Positions 1 to 10,863 of a DNA stretch of 64,000 nucleotides are shown here, piece by piece. A program made the translations under genes and the position numbers. Positions within the stretch are counted from its first letter, which is position 1; the number at the start of each line of letters is the position of its first letter. The stretch comes from Vagococcus silagei (GTDB lineage: Bacteria > Bacillota > Bacilli > Lactobacillales > Vagococcaceae): contig NZ_SDGV01000004.1 of NCBI RefSeq assembly GCF_004795745.1, positions 1 through 64,000 of the forward strand, in the 5' to 3' direction. The notes beneath the pieces were generated by a model. It saw nothing but the letters and a program-made list of their open reading frames with translations. It was not told the origin of the DNA and did no database searches.

Positions 1-893
1 TTGGTCCCGCGCTCCCAAGATGAATAAGGATGCGTGAAATAGACCAAAAGTTGATTTTTTAGAAGACGTGTCAAACCTGAAAATTCTATCCCATTATCAG
101 ATGTAATAGATTGAAATATTTTGGAAAAGTTATCGCCTAAGTTTTCTATTAAACGAGATAATGATTTTCCGATAGCTTTTGGATTCTTTCCCTCTACTTT
201 AAAGATCAATTCAAACCTTGTTAGTCTTTCAGTTAAAGTTAACATTACTGGCTCTTTTCGCTCTAAAGAACCAACAACAGTGTCGATTTCCCAATGGCCA
301 AATGTCTTTCTTCCATTTACTTCTTGAGGTCTTTCATCAATCGATGTGCCAAGGTTTGTCTTATTTTTTCGCACCTTTTTCTGTTTAGGTTTACGACTCA
401 TCTTGCATAGTAAATCAATATTTTTTGTTTTGAGAAAACCTTTATTAATCCAACTATAGAGCGTAGAAGTTGTTGGCAATTCACTCGCTAAAAAGTCACC
501 ACTTTTTCTCAAAAGAAACAAGGCAACATCTGGTGAAAAATGATTTTTTCCAATCATCAGCTCATCTAGTTTTTCGAGCATATCAGGAAAATATGTCCAC
601 TTCATTCGACGTCCAGAATTTTCACGATTCTCATGATACTTAGTTTCGGCCACATCAGCCGAATATTCGTTGCGAAAATATCGATAGACTTTTCCATTTT
701 GTTTCTGTTGTCTAGCTTGGGGAGTCATACCGCGTTTAATTTCATTATTAATCGTTTGTGGCGCACGACCTAAACGCTTCGCAATCTCACGATTTGAGTA
801 GCCATCTTGATTCCAATTTTCAATAGAGATACGTTCTTTAAGAGATAAGTGTTTTCCTTTAGTTGTTTTTGTGATAGTCTTAGTTTGCGTCAT
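1..893 (-). CDS. IS30 family transposase, 3' end cut by window
   Basis: DDE transposase that cuts and joins the ends of its own IS30-type element. Reading from ATG at 893, the N-terminus carries a helix-turn-helix (SLKERISIENWNQDGYSNR, then EIAKRLGRAPQTINNEIKRG) typical of IS30 enzymes. The catalytic core follows, with the first Asp in FGHWEIDTVVG and the second in SITSDNGIEF. The frame is open for 297 codons to the window edge and is still open at YSSWERGT, just before the expected catalytic Glu. No lesion is visible in the part seen, so the enzyme may be functional. It lies downstream of, and inserted into, the broken surface-protein gene at 988-2396. Confidence 0.9.
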   Translation of the reverse strand, partial: MTQTKTITKTTKGKHLSLKERISIENWNQDGYSNREIAKRLGRAPQTINNEIKRGMTPQARQQKQNGKVYRYFRNEYSADVAETKYHENRENSGRRMKWTYFPDMLEKLDELMIGKNHFSPDVALFLLRKSGDFLASELPTTSTLYSWINKGFLKTKNIDLLCKMSRKPKQKKVRKNKTNLGTSIDERPQEVNGRKTFGHWEIDTVVGSLERKEPVMLTLTERLTRFELIFKVEGKNPKAIGKSLSRLIENLGDNFSKIFQSITSDNGIEFSGLTRLLKNQLLVYFTHPYSSWERGT

Positions 894-1000
894 AGCGAAT
901 TCATCCTTTATTAGTTAGTTGAGGAACTCTAATAATACATGAATTTTCGCTATGATGTTTTTTTTATGTTTCAAGTGGCTAACTTGATTATAAAATTTGC
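1..1000 (-). mobile_element. IS30-family insertion sequence, partial at window edge
   Basis: The element holds a transposase reading leftwards off the window. Its upstream end must lie between the transposase start (893) and about 1000, because the interrupted surface-protein reading frame stops making sense there and ends at 988. The stretch 969-998, beginning AAGTGGCTAACTTGATTA, is the likely terminal inverted repeat. The other end and the target duplication are outside the window, so the boundary is approximate. Confidence 0.75.
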
Positions 1001-2396
1001 CTCTTAAAAATCAAATGCGATTTATCTGGTGTCATAAAAGGTAACGCGATTGAATAGTCTTTACCAGAAACTGCAGGCTCATCAGTAACAATCGAGTTGA
1101 AAATTTTACCAGATACACTATCTCTTAAAGACAGCTTCATTGTCTCAGTAATAACGACGTTAATTTTCGCAAACCCTTCATTTCCCTCTGAATCGACAAT
1201 TTTTAGAGTCAATGGATAACTACCAACCTTTAAATGAGACGTAGGGACATTCAAAGAAAATTTCCCAGACTTTGAACTATTCGTATCTTTTGTATACTTT
1301 ATTGACGGAATGTCTCCATGATTCCATGCCCCCCAATAACTCCCTGTTTATCTTTTTTTCCTTCTATATCAAACCAGTCGCCTGTAACCTCTAAATCACT
1401 ACCCAAACCTATGTCATAGGTATCAAATCTTGGAATTATTTCTGGATTAGTTGTTGCTAACCCCAAACCTGTTGTAAACGCAAAAAAAGATCTTTCTCCT
1501 GGCTGAACTAATGTTGGTGATCTTTTAACTGCGATTCCTGTGTCGCCATTCATTAAAATTGACTTAGGCGCATCATTAGCATCAGATTCAACACCTATCC
1601 CATTTGCTTTCTCTGGTTTAAATCCTAGCAATGTTTCTGTCGGACCATTTCTTGCGACAAAATTTGTTGGATTTTCACGATATCGTTCAAAAGTATAATT
1701 CAAACGAACGCCAGTTTCGTTTGTAATATACATGCCCTTATTTGCTCCCAGTGAGTACACCGGCACACGATCAGCATTTGGATAATCTTGCTGATTCCCC
1801 AGCATTGTATCATGAGCATACATGACTCCCATGGTTTTTGCTTTATTTGAATTATTCCACAACGACACTTCGGTTCTCATACCAGCAGCGATTGAACTGG
1901 GCTCCATTAAAAATTCTAAAACCCCTTCTTCAACTTCCGCAATCACAACTTGTGCACTTCGGTCATTAGGTTCGAGAAGGGCATAATTATCATCAATAAT
2001 TTCGGTTCCCTCATTAAATTTAAAAATATCATAAATATAATTTTCGTTTAAACTCGCTACGCCCATTCCACTAAGGTCAAGAATAGATGTAATTAATTCT
2101 TCATCTTCTGTATCGCCATTTTTATAATAACTCACATTGGCAAAAATACGATCCATTCTCCCTCCATTTCGGTCCTCACCAATTTTAAATCTAAATTTTT
2201 CTGTCTTCCCATCAGCACCCTATATCCTGATATCTCTAGCAACATTATCCCCCTCTTCATACCCTTTCTTTTGATAATATTTGACCCGATTAGTAAATAC
2301 ATCAGCCTGAGCATCAAAACTAAAAACTATGACGTTAACTAAAGAATAAATCATCACAATAAATAACATCAATAAAAGATTTTTTCTCAATCCCAT
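988..2396 (-). pseudogene. Broken exported surface-protein gene (amber stop, frameshift, IS30 insertion)
   Basis: The gene starts at ATG 2396 behind AAAAGGGGAGA. It opens with a signal-peptide-like segment (MGLRKNLLLMLFIVMIYSLV) and then a secreted-type sequence rich in Asp and Asn. Three lesions are visible. Codon 59 is an in-frame TAG (2220-2222), and the same frame continues straight after it. In a run of six C on the plus strand (1329-1334) the frame shifts: upstream reads KQGVIGG and the matching continuation AWNHGDIPSIKYTKD lies in another frame, so one G appears lost from a G7 tract. The 3' end is cut by the IS30 element near 988. The C-terminal part (VGSYPLTLKIVDSEGNEG) looks like a bacterial Ig-like fold. 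I do not recognise the family. A WxL-type or adhesin-like surface protein is a guess. Confidence 0.75.
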
Positions 2397-3099
2397 AGTA
2401 ATCTCCCCTTTTGTTTATTTTCAATCTGTTCAAAATTTAAAAGCTTTTTAGAATTGCCATTATTAACTTTAACCTTTAATTGTTTTTTTACAACGTTATT
2501 AAACACTTTAATCGAAAAACTTCTTAAAACTCCTCATTTCACTCAAGATTCATACTTTAACAAAAAACATGTTATCAAACTATAATCAAATTATACACAA
2601 AGCAATTTTGCAACTCAAGAAAATAGCGCTATCAAAGTATTTATTTTACTTTTAAAGGGGTTTAAAATAAAAAGATATCTGTATTTAATAAACAAGATGC
2701 TAATTGTTGTTATTTAACAATTATCAATAATTTGCTATAATATTTAAGTGTTTTTTACTTTTAATGAATTAATGTAATCAATCAGTTTTTTTAAGTATAA
2801 TTAAATTTAGTATTATTCATTCAAAACGAGACCAGAATCTCATACTAGCTTAAAAATCGAGACCTTTTACATTTCATTGTCATAACAACTTTTCTAGTAT
2901 TAAATTTTCCATGACAAAAAAACTCCTCTGCTAATCATCAATTTAACAGAAGAGTTTCATTTTTATTACCATTTAGTCTGTAGTCCGTGTCTAAAATAGG
3001 GTCATTTGGTAAGTAGTCTGAACTCTTAAAAAAGAGGTCAAACCCCATACAGAATGTCTTAGGAATATTATAAGAACAATGTTCTTTCAACTTCCAAAC
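2397..3099. other. AT-rich intergenic region without a gene
   Basis: No convincing coding frame is present. The region is strongly AT-rich. It contains a TATAAT at 2736-2741 on the plus strand with only a weak -35, and a hairpin with a T tract at 2919-2965, so a short plus-strand transcript is possible. The heptamer CGAGACC occurs at two closely spaced places around 2826-2862. A 15-nt palindrome (AAGAACA-A-TGTTCTT) lies at 3072-3086, just past the DUF59 gene, and has no T tract. The stretch 2970-3060 could be mobile-element debris, but I cannot assign it. Confidence 0.5.
2919..2965. terminator. Hairpin terminator in intergenic region
   Basis: Arms AAACTCCTCTG and CAGAAGAGTTT pair with one mismatch. 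The plus strand continues into CATTTTTATT and the minus strand into a run of T, so it could stop transcription in either direction. Confidence 0.55.
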
Positions 3100-3435
3100 C
3101 TATCTAATTCCGAGCGAAATCCTTGCATATCTCGACATTCTATCAGTCGTCCACGCCGGGTACCATACTAATTTTACATCAACTTCTTTCACTTCATCCA
3201 CGTCTTTTACCGCCGCGTGAATTTGTTCAGTGATAACATCTGCTAAGGGACATCCCATTGTTGTCAGGGTCATCTTAATTTCGCAGTATCCACTTTCGGA
3301 AATATTCACTTCATATATTAAGCCTAAATTGACAATATCAATCCCAATTTCAGGGTCAATTACTGTCTCTAAAGCGCCCATAACATCTTCTTTAATATCA
3401 TTAAGTTGTTCTTCAGACCATTTTTCTTCTGCCAT
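3100..3435 (-). CDS. DUF59/MIP18-family Fe-S cluster assembly factor (SufT/YitW-like)
   Basis: Small cytoplasmic protein of the DUF59 (MIP18) family, which helps mature iron-sulfur proteins. The 111-aa length fits the stand-alone SufT/YitW type. Visible family marks are VIDPEIGIDIVNLGLIY near residues 26-42 and the conserved cysteine motif TTMGCPLADV near 58-67. In this family the Cys is the metal or cluster contact. ATG 3435 follows AGGAGGAT. It stands alone, downstream of the P-type ATPase gene on the same strand, with about 65 bp between them. The exact partner (SUF system) is not in this window. Confidence 0.85.
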   Translation of the reverse strand: MAEEKWSEEQLNDIKEDVMGALETVIDPEIGIDIVNLGLIYEVNISESGYCEIKMTLTTMGCPLADVITEQIHAAVKDVDEVKEVDVKLVWYPAWTTDRMSRYARISLGIR

Positions 3436-3500
3436 GATTCATCCTCCTAATCCCTTTAATAATACCCCACGTAATTGACTTTGTAAACAAATGGGAGCTG

Positions 3501-5828
3501 CTATTTTATAATCTGTTTGACACATTTTAATAGTATGTGAAAAAGTATGACACCTAAAAAGGCCAAAGGTAAATAGACAATGGCTAGATGCCATTGAAAA
3601 ATCGATACTAATGAGAATAGTTTCGTGAAAAATAAAAATAAACTGAAAAAGGCTGCCATTAGACATGTAATTAAAAGAATAATCTTTCCGGTTATTGGTT
3701 TGGCAATTTCATAAAGAATTGTAAACCCGACAATTCCCGTTAAAAGTACTGTAATGGTTGATTTTTCTTCATAAGACCACGACAACAAACTGCCACTCCA
3801 TTGAACAAGAATTGTTAAAATGACGATTGTCACCCCACTAGCAAGTGGTGGTTTGATGACGTTTTTCAAAAATTTTCCTCGAATCGGTGTTAAAGTCGGT
3901 CTTAATGCTAAGAAAAATGACGGAATGCCCACTGTTAAAGAATTAATGGGGCTTAATTGAATCGGTTGGAATGGATATCGAGTAGCTAAAAAGATAAATA
4001 TCAATGCTAAACACAAAGAATAGATGGTCTTTGTTAAATAAAGTGATGCAACGTTTTGAATATTATTAATCACCCGACGACCTTCTAAGACGACATTGAT
4101 TAAAGAGTCGAAATTTGAGTCTAATAGGACAAAATCTGCAATCCCTTTAGCCGCGTCACTTCCATTTGCCATAACAATACTACAATCTGCTTTCTTAAGC
4201 GCAAGAATATCGTTCACACCATCACCAGTCATACCGACAACATGTCCTTTTTCTTGTAAGCACTCAACAAGATATTTCTTTTGTTCGGGTGAGACGCGCC
4301 CAAAAATTCGATATTCATCAATCATTGCAGGAATTTCGTGTTCCTCAACTTGACTCATATCAATTTTTTTACGTGAATTTTGAATACCTACCCGACGTGC
4401 AATTTGACTCACTGTATCAGGATGATCACCTGAAATAATACAAATATCAACAGCTTGCTCTTTAAAATACTGTAGCGTATGAGCTGCTTCTGCCCTAATC
4501 TCATCTTCTAGGTAGATGAAACCTAATAATTCTAAATCAGTTGGTACTTTAAGTTCCGGATCTAATTCACCCGAATCACGTCCAAAAGCAATAATACGCA
4601 TGCCTTGTTCCATTCTTGCTTTAAGATTTTCTTGTTGCGCGTCACTTAAATCCTTATAAAGATATTCTGGTGCGCCTAGATAGAAACTCCCCAATTCCTC
4701 AAATTCAATTGCACTCCATTTACGTGCAGATGAAAAAGGAATTTGGTGCTTAATCTGATAATCATGGTCAATTTTTTTAAAATGATTGGTTAAGGCGTTC
4801 CCTGTTGCATTCTCTTCATTCAGACCATTCACCGCGTAGCTTAACCACTCTCTCAGTTGTGCGTCGTCGATTTCAGTAAAACATTCTAAATCGATAACTT
4901 TTAATTCACCACTTGTCAGTGTGCCAGTTTTATCCAAACAGAGCACATCTACTCTGGCAAGCGTTTCAATTGAACCCATTGTTTGTACAAGGACTTTTTG
5001 ACGACTAAGTTTAATCACCCCAATTGCCAATGCAACTGACGTTAACAAAATCAAACCTTCAGGAATCATCCCAATCATTGCTGCTGTACTACCCAAAATG
5101 GCTTCTTCAATGACTGAATGTCGCAACAAACTTGTGATCATCAAAATAGCTCCAACTGGAATAATTACAAAACTAAGGATACGAATCATTTTTTTCAACA
5201 TCATCATCAGTTCACTATAAATACCGGTTTCTTCTTTAGCTGCTTTAGTTAATTGAAAAGCATAGGTCTCAACGCCAACCTCTTTTGCTTGCATGACCCC
5301 GCTGCCACTAATCACAAAACTACCCGAAAGTACACGACTACCCATCGTTTTTTTGATTGCATCTGATTCACCTGTTAATTGTGATTCGTCGATTTCTAAA
5401 CCTAAAGTATCGATAATTTCACCATCAACGATAATTTGATCACCACGTTTTATGATAATTAAATCGTCTTTCACCACTTCATCTTGTGGAATGGAAACAA
5501 CTTTACTTTCGCGGATGACGGCTGTTTTCGCTTGATTAAGTAAACTTAATGAGTCAATATTTTTTTTGGCACGTAATTCTTGAAAAACACCAATACACGT
5601 ATTGGAAATAATCACGCCTAGAAATAGGAGATTTTTATAACTGCCAGTATAAATAATAAATCCTGCAATCACTAAGTTAATTAAATTAAAAAAAGTTAAA
5701 CTATTTTCAATAATAATTTGATTTAAACTTCTTGTCGTCGATGGCGGCGAAACATTTATATCACCACGCGCTTTACGTCGTTCAACTTCATGAGTCGATA
5801 ACCCGGGATAACCTTTGGGATTCTCCAT
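3501..5828 (-). CDS. Cation-translocating P-type ATPase, CtpE-like
   Basis: Membrane ATPase that moves a cation across the cytoplasmic membrane through a phospho-aspartate intermediate. In order the protein shows the actuator motif LTGESDAI, an M4 segment with PEGL (MIGMIPEGLILL), the phosphorylation motif CLDKTGTLTSGE and the hinge MTGDGVNDILAL. PEGL is typical of the P2-like group that includes mycobacterial CtpE, a calcium transporter, so calcium is the best guess for the substrate. There is no N-terminal heavy-metal domain. A TTG at 5843 is in frame, but I prefer ATG 5828 (775 aa), because the GAGGTG ribosome binding site lies between the two. Confidence 0.85.
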   Translation of the reverse strand: MENPKGYPGLSTHEVERRKARGDINVSPPSTTRSLNQIIIENSLTFFNLINLVIAGFIIYTGSYKNLLFLGVIISNTCIGVFQELRAKKNIDSLSLLNQAKTAVIRESKVVSIPQDEVVKDDLIIIKRGDQIIVDGEIIDTLGLEIDESQLTGESDAIKKTMGSRVLSGSFVISGSGVMQAKEVGVETYAFQLTKAAKEETGIYSELMMMLKKMIRILSFVIIPVGAILMITSLLRHSVIEEAILGSTAAMIGMIPEGLILLTSVALAIGVIKLSRQKVLVQTMGSIETLARVDVLCLDKTGTLTSGELKVIDLECFTEIDDAQLREWLSYAVNGLNEENATGNALTNHFKKIDHDYQIKHQIPFSSARKWSAIEFEELGSFYLGAPEYLYKDLSDAQQENLKARMEQGMRIIAFGRDSGELDPELKVPTDLELLGFIYLEDEIRAEAAHTLQYFKEQAVDICIISGDHPDTVSQIARRVGIQNSRKKIDMSQVEEHEIPAMIDEYRIFGRVSPEQKKYLVECLQEKGHVVGMTGDGVNDILALKKADCSIVMANGSDAAKGIADFVLLDSNFDSLINVVLEGRRVINNIQNVASLYLTKTIYSLCLALIFIFLATRYPFQPIQLSPINSLTVGIPSFFLALRPTLTPIRGKFLKNVIKPPLASGVTIVILTILVQWSGSLLSWSYEEKSTITVLLTGIVGFTILYEIAKPITGKIILLITCLMAAFFSLFLFFTKLFSLVSIFQWHLAIVYLPLAFLGVILFHILLKCVKQIIK

Positions 5829-5863
5829 CTTCACACCTCGCAATCGTTTCTTTTACCTATCAT

Positions 5864-5920
5864 AACAAAAAAAGTGAGGTCATGACAAAAGATAATACCT
5901 TTTATCACAACCTCACACAA
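5864..5920 (-). terminator. Terminator after the gene at 5923-6360
   Basis: Minus strand: GTGAGGT and ACCTCAC arms (5910-5916 and 5874-5880) with an inner GATAA/TTATC stem, followed by a run of seven T. It separates the unknown gene from the P-type ATPase. Confidence 0.7.
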
Positions 5921-5922
5921 CC

Positions 5923-6360
5923 TTATTTCATAATCAAACTAGTCATTCTTTGTACGCTAAATGCAATTGAATCTGTTGCTTCATCTTGAATCGCTTCTGA
6001 TGCATCAAAAGCAGCTGCATCAACTGTGCCTTTATCAAGTTGAATAGAATCGACCATTGCTTGACAGCCTTCAACGTATAATTCAAATGCTTTTTCCAAT
6101 TTTTTATGTATACCCATAACTTTAACAGGTGGCTTGATTTCTGTAATCATTGCAGAAATAACACGATATCGATCAGTTCCTTCAGTGAAGGCTTGATGAA
6201 TTTCTTTAAGTTTTTCAAGCTCAACTTTTTCTAGTGTTTTATTATCAATTGCTTCTCTAATTACTTCATATGAGGGATTCATCTTTTCGCCAATCGATTC
6301 TGATTCTGTAATCGCGTCGTTAATCACTCGTACATAGAAGCCAGTATTTGGTTTCTTCAT
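5923..6360 (-). CDS. Uncharacterised helical cytoplasmic protein
   Basis: I do not recognise this 145-aa protein. It has no signal peptide or membrane segment and no cysteine pair; its only cysteine is in VEGCQAMV. It is rich in Glu, Lys, Ala and Ile and looks entirely alpha-helical. ATG 6360 follows AGGAGGAAATTTA. It sits between polC and the P-type ATPase on the same strand, with its own terminator downstream (5864-5920), so it is probably a short transcript. A helical-bundle protein of lactobacillal type is as far as the sequence allows. Confidence 0.6.
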   Translation of the reverse strand: MKKPNTGFYVRVINDAITESESIGEKMNPSYEVIREAIDNKTLEKVELEKLKEIHQAFTEGTDRYRVISAMITEIKPPVKVMGIHKKLEKAFELYVEGCQAMVDSIQLDKGTVDAAAFDASEAIQDEATDSIAFSVQRMTSLIMK

Positions 6361-6435
6361 TAAATTTCCTCCTCTTATCTTAACATAACTATTCTACACT
6401 GTTTACGAAAAAATTTAAAGTCTATTAAGCTGTTT

Positions 6436-9400
6436 TTATAACATATCAAAGAGCGAAAGTTGATTTTCGTCAGGTAAGTCAGTTAAGACGCCATTTTCAG
6501 TCATAAATTCAATAATTGTTTTTGAGACTTTTCCTCGGGTTGCCAAATCTTCTTTTGAAAGAAAGGCTCTTTCTTCACGTGCAATCATAATTTGTTTGGC
6601 CACGTTTTGCCCCAAACTCGGTACACTTCTAAATGGTGCGATTAAAGTATCACCATCAATCACAAAATCATTTGCATCTGACTTGTATAAATCAATCATG
6701 CCAAATTTATAGCCTCTTTCGAGCATCTCATTGGCAATCTCAAGAACTGTTAACAAGTTTTTTTCTTTGGTTGAGGCGTCCATCCCCTTATCCGTAATTT
6801 CTTTCATACGTTCTTTGACAGCGTCTTTGCCTTTTGACATCGCAACGATATCAAAATCCATTGCACGAACTGAAAAATAAGCAGCGTAGTAAAGAATTGG
6901 AAAATGAACTTTAAAATAAGCGACACGTAATGCCATCAACACGTAAGCCGCCGCATGGGCTTTCGGGAACATGTACTTAATTTTAAGACATGAGTCGATA
7001 TACCATTCTGGTACTTGATTATCACGCATCTCTTTTTGCCAATCATCTGGAATACCTTTCCCTTTACGGACACTCTCCATAATTTTGAAAGCTAAGCCAT
7101 CTTCAAGACCAGCATGCATTAGATAAACCATAATATCATCACGACAACCAATAACCTTCGCTAAGCTAGCCTCACCACGGCGAATCAATTCTTCCGCGTT
7201 ACCCAACCACACGTCTGTCCCGTGAGACAATCCTGAAATTTGGAGTAATTCGGCAAACGTTGTAGGTTTCGTTTGTTCTAACATGCCACGTACAAATTTC
7301 GTCCCAAACTCAGGGATCCCCAAAGTACCAGTCTTGGAGAAAATTTCTTTTTCAGACACACCTAAAATATCAGGTCCCGCAAAAATTTTCATCACTTCTG
7401 GATCGTCCGTTGGAATCGTTTTAGGATCAATACCCGATAAATCTTGTAACATCCGAATGACGGTCGGATCATCGTGTCCAAGTATATCTAGTTTTAAGAC
7501 ATTATCATGAATCGAATGGAAATCAAAATGGGTTGTTTTCCATTCAGAATCTTGATCATCTGCCGGAAATTGAATCGGACTAAAATCATAAACATCCATA
7601 TAATCAGGAATAACAATAATCCCACCCGGATGCTGTCCTGTTGTTCTTTTAACGCCAGTCGCGCCTTTCGCAAGGCGATCAATTTCAGCATTTCTAAAAT
7701 TAAGGTTATTATCACGTTCATAGCCTTTTACAAAGCCATAAGCCGTCTTGTCAGCAACTGTACCGATTGTCCCTGCCCTATAGACATAATCTTCACCAAA
7801 GAGCACCTTGGTATAGTTATGAGCTTGTGGTTGATAATCGCCTGAGAAGTTCAAATCAATATCGGGAACTTTATCACCATGGAAACCTAAGAAGGTCTCA
7901 AAGGGAATGTCGTGACCGTCTTTCGATAAACGCGTCTCACATTTTGGACAATTCTTTTCTGGTAGGTCAAAGCCTGAACCATAGGATCCATCTTCAAAAA
8001 ATTCAGAATAACAACACTCAGGACAACGGTAATGAGGTGGTAAAGGGTTGACTTCGGTAATTCCGGTCATCGTGGCCACAAAACTAGAGCCAACTGATCC
8101 CCTTGAACCAACTAAATACCCATCCTGCAAACTCTTATGCACTAATTTTTGCGAAATCAAGTAGATCACCGAGAAACCATTACCGTTGATACTTTTTAAT
8201 TCTTTTTCAATTCGTTTTTCAACGATTTCTGGTAAATCTGGTCCGTATAAACGATGTGCTTCATCATAACTTAATTTGGTAATCTCATCTTCTGAACCTT
8301 CAATTTTCGGTGTATATAAATCGGTTTTAACGGGAACGACTTCGTCACATAAATCAACGATTTTTTGCGGATTTTCAATGACGATCTCTTTCGCTAATTC
8401 ATCGCCAAGGAAAGAGAATTCAGCAAGCATCTCATTTGTCGTTCTAAAGTGAACTCTTGGTAATGAATAACGGTTTAAGGGATTAGCCCCACCCATCGAA
8501 TTGATTAAAATTTTACGATAGATGGCATCTTCCTCATTCAGGTAATGCACATTTCCTGTCGCAACAACTGTTTTTTTCAAATCTTTCCCAATTTGAATAA
8601 TATTTTTAATAATATCTTCTAAATCATGTTGGTCTTGAACAAGTTCAGCTTCAATCAAAGGTGCATAAACAGGTTTCGGCATCACTTCGATATAATCGTA
8701 GAATTTTGCCTTTTTTTTAGCCTCTTCAGCTCCTTTTTGCATCATAGCCTCAAATATTTCACCATTACTACAAGCAGAACCAACGAGGAGTCCTTCACGA
8801 TATTTATCTAACAGTGATCGAGGTATTCGTGGTACCCGATAAAAATAATTAATATTCGATTTAGAAATCAATTTAAAAAGATTTTTAAGGCCAGCTTGGG
8901 TTTGCGCAATAATCGTAACATGAAACGGTCGCGCACGCTTGTATGCATCCCCCTCACCTACATGTTGATTGAACTCATCATGATACACCACACCAAATTT
9001 TTCATTGGCCATTTTCACAAAAATCCAACACAAATGCCCCGTTGCTTCTGAGTCATAGATAGCCCGGTGATGTTGTTCTAAATTAATATTATATTTTTTA
9101 GCCAAACGATTTAAGCGATGCGATTTCATCTCAGGATGGAGTAATCTTGACAGTTCTAAAGTATCAATGACCGCATTAGTCGCATCAGGCATATCATATT
9201 TGCTATATGACGTATTTAAGAATCCCATATCAAAACTCGCATTATGCGCGACTAAGATATCTTCACCACAAAATTCTCGAAATAACTCCAAGACTTCTTG
9301 CTCCGATTTAGAACCACGAACCATCTCGTCAGTGATACCTGTTAAATTGATGGTTGTTTGCGATAATGGATGACCAGGGTCAATAAATTGTTCAAATTGA

Positions 9401-10785
9401 TCAATGACATTTCCCTTATGCATTTTTACCGCGGAAAGCTCAATAATTGAATTATAAACGGCTGAAAGACCTGTCGTCTCCACGTCAAAAACAACATAAG
9501 TGGCATCACTTAAATGAATATGACTTGGATTATAGGCAATCGGAACACCATCATCCACAACATTGGCTTCAACTCCGAAAAGAATTTTCACACCATTCGC
9601 TTGACCAGCATGATAAGCATCCGGGAAAGCTTGAGCACCACTATGATCAGTAATAGCAATCGCGGGCATACCCCACTTTTTAGCTTGAGCAACAAGTTCA
9701 TCTGCTCCATTGATCGCATCCATTGTACTCATATTAGTATGTGCATGTAGCTCGACACGTTTTTGGTCTTCTGGTGCTGTATCTTTCCGTGTATCATGCT
9801 TCACTTCCGTAAGATCTTGACAGTTCATAACTAAATCACGCATGAAGGTATCTTCTTGAATACTACCACGTACTCGAAGCCAGCTCCCTTTTTCAATCGC
9901 CTCAAAAACGGCTTTATCATTCTCGGTATTTGAGAATTTCTTAACTGAAAACGAAGAGGTATAATCAGTAATTTTCAAAATTAATATTTGACGCCCACTC
10001 TTAAGATCACGAACTTCTTTATCAAAGACGTAACCTTCAAGTGTGAGGCGACGTTCTTCTTCAAAAATATTCCCCATTGGAGTAATCACTTCGTCCGCAG
10101 GAATCGAGCGTCCCATTTGAACCGGACCTTCTAAGGTTGGCACACTCTGTTTTTGTTTCTGTTTTTGTTTCTGTTTTTGCTGTTCATTTTTTTCAATCGC
10201 AATAGCAGCTTGTTGCATTAATTCTTCTGTTCTTTGCTTTTGTTTTTCATCAAAGGCTTGTTGTGTTTCTTGAGCAATCGTTTCGTCTATTTCAAGATTA
10301 AAACGCAATTTTGGAAAACCGAATTTTTGGTAATTACCTTCAATAATTGGGACATATTGTTGATTAAGGTACTGCTTCATGCCTTCATTTTCTACGACAA
10401 GTCGAACTTCGTCATCTTGATACTTCGGTTTTTGTTTTGACAAAGTTTGATGAACGACGGGTGTTGTACAGTTCTCTAAGGTCAGGACTTCAAACCAATA
10501 ATCGCAAATTAACTGTTCGTCAACCAAACTATCAATTGTCTTAATGTTTAAATCAACGTTGGCAATATTTTGAAAAGCCAACATTAATTTTTGTTTTAAG
10601 AGTTGATAAGTATTAAATGGTAAAATTTGCGGAAATTCTAGCGAAAAATCCCACAAACGACTTTGTTTATGCACAACCACTTTATGTATGGTGCCATCCT
10701 TTAAGTCAGGATGATTTTCTAGCTCATCCGTTAAATCAACTTGTTTTAAAAGTTCCTGATATCTTTCTTTTTCATTAAGTGCCAC
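6436..10785 (-). CDS. polC: DNA polymerase III subunit alpha, PolC type
   Basis: Replicative polymerase of Gram-positive bacteria with built-in 3'-5' proofreading. Approximate domain order: N-terminal region, OB fold (235-330), PHP domain opening at [14 protein letters not shown] (about 343), DEDD exonuclease from [10 protein letters not shown] (about 430) to YDSEATGH (about 575), zinc finger CPEC...CPKC (about 920-953) and polymerase core with [10 protein letters not shown] (about 975). The length of 1449 aa is normal. The start is GTG 10785 behind GAGGGGG. Residues about 201-211 are a KQ repeat coded by a 12-bp tandem repeat. It follows proS on the same strand, but a terminator lies between them (10826-10863), so it probably has its own promoter. 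Confidence 0.98.
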   Translation of the reverse strand: MALNEKERYQELLKQVDLTDELENHPDLKDGTIHKVVVHKQSRLWDFSLEFPQILPFNTYQLLKQKLMLAFQNIANVDLNIKTIDSLVDEQLICDYWFEVLTLENCTTPVVHQTLSKQKPKYQDDEVRLVVENEGMKQYLNQQYVPIIEGNYQKFGFPKLRFNLEIDETIAQETQQAFDEKQKQRTEELMQQAAIAIEKNEQQKQKQKQKQKQSVPTLEGPVQMGRSIPADEVITPMGNIFEEERRLTLEGYVFDKEVRDLKSGRQILILKITDYTSSFSVKKFSNTENDKAVFEAIEKGSWLRVRGSIQEDTFMRDLVMNCQDLTEVKHDTRKDTAPEDQKRVELHAHTNMSTMDAINGADELVAQAKKWGMPAIAITDHSGAQAFPDAYHAGQANGVKILFGVEANVVDDGVPIAYNPSHIHLSDATYVVFDVETTGLSAVYNSIIELSAVKMHKGNVIDQFEQFIDPGHPLSQTTINLTGITDEMVRGSKSEQEVLELFREFCGEDILVAHNASFDMGFLNTSYSKYDMPDATNAVIDTLELSRLLHPEMKSHRLNRLAKKYNINLEQHHRAIYDSEATGHLCWIFVKMANEKFGVVYHDEFNQHVGEGDAYKRARPFHVTIIAQTQAGLKNLFKLISKSNINYFYRVPRIPRSLLDKYREGLLVGSACSNGEIFEAMMQKGAEEAKKKAKFYDYIEVMPKPVYAPLIEAELVQDQHDLEDIIKNIIQIGKDLKKTVVATGNVHYLNEEDAIYRKILINSMGGANPLNRYSLPRVHFRTTNEMLAEFSFLGDELAKEIVIENPQKIVDLCDEVVPVKTDLYTPKIEGSEDEITKLSYDEAHRLYGPDLPEIVEKRIEKELKSINGNGFSVIYLISQKLVHKSLQDGYLVGSRGSVGSSFVATMTGITEVNPLPPHYRCPECCYSEFFEDGSYGSGFDLPEKNCPKCETRLSKDGHDIPFETFLGFHGDKVPDIDLNFSGDYQPQAHNYTKVLFGEDYVYRAGTIGTVADKTAYGFVKGYERDNNLNFRNAEIDRLAKGATGVKRTTGQHPGGIIVIPDYMDVYDFSPIQFPADDQDSEWKTTHFDFHSIHDNVLKLDILGHDDPTVIRMLQDLSGIDPKTIPTDDPEVMKIFAGPDILGVSEKEIFSKTGTLGIPEFGTKFVRGMLEQTKPTTFAELLQISGLSHGTDVWLGNAEELIRRGEASLAKVIGCRDDIMVYLMHAGLEDGLAFKIMESVRKGKGIPDDWQKEMRDNQVPEWYIDSCLKIKYMFPKAHAAAYVLMALRVAYFKVHFPILYYAAYFSVRAMDFDIVAMSKGKDAVKERMKEITDKGMDASTKEKNLLTVLEIANEMLERGYKFGMIDLYKSDANDFVIDGDTLIAPFRSVPSLGQNVAKQIMIAREERAFLSKEDLATRGKVSKTIIEFMTENGVLTDLPDENQLSLFDML

Positions 10786-10825
10786 GTATAAGCCCCCTCA
10801 CTTTACTCTTCGTTCAAATATTAAA

Positions 10826-10863
10826 AAGGACTTTCAATAGAATCACACTGAAAGTCCACTTTT
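10826..10863 (-). terminator. Terminator after proS
   Basis: Minus strand: GGACTTTCA and TGAAAGTCC arms with a 12-nt loop, then CTTTTTAAT. It begins immediately after the proS stop codon and ends the uppS-cdsA-rseP-proS transcript before polC. Confidence 0.8.

Noticed and set aside
3072-3086. 15-nt palindrome after the DUF59 gene as a terminator
   Set aside because: No T tract follows on the minus strand, and the stem is only 7 bp.
3439-3666. Minus-strand frame of 75 codons
   Set aside because: It lies mostly within the P-type ATPase gene in another frame and runs into the ribosome binding site of the DUF59 gene.
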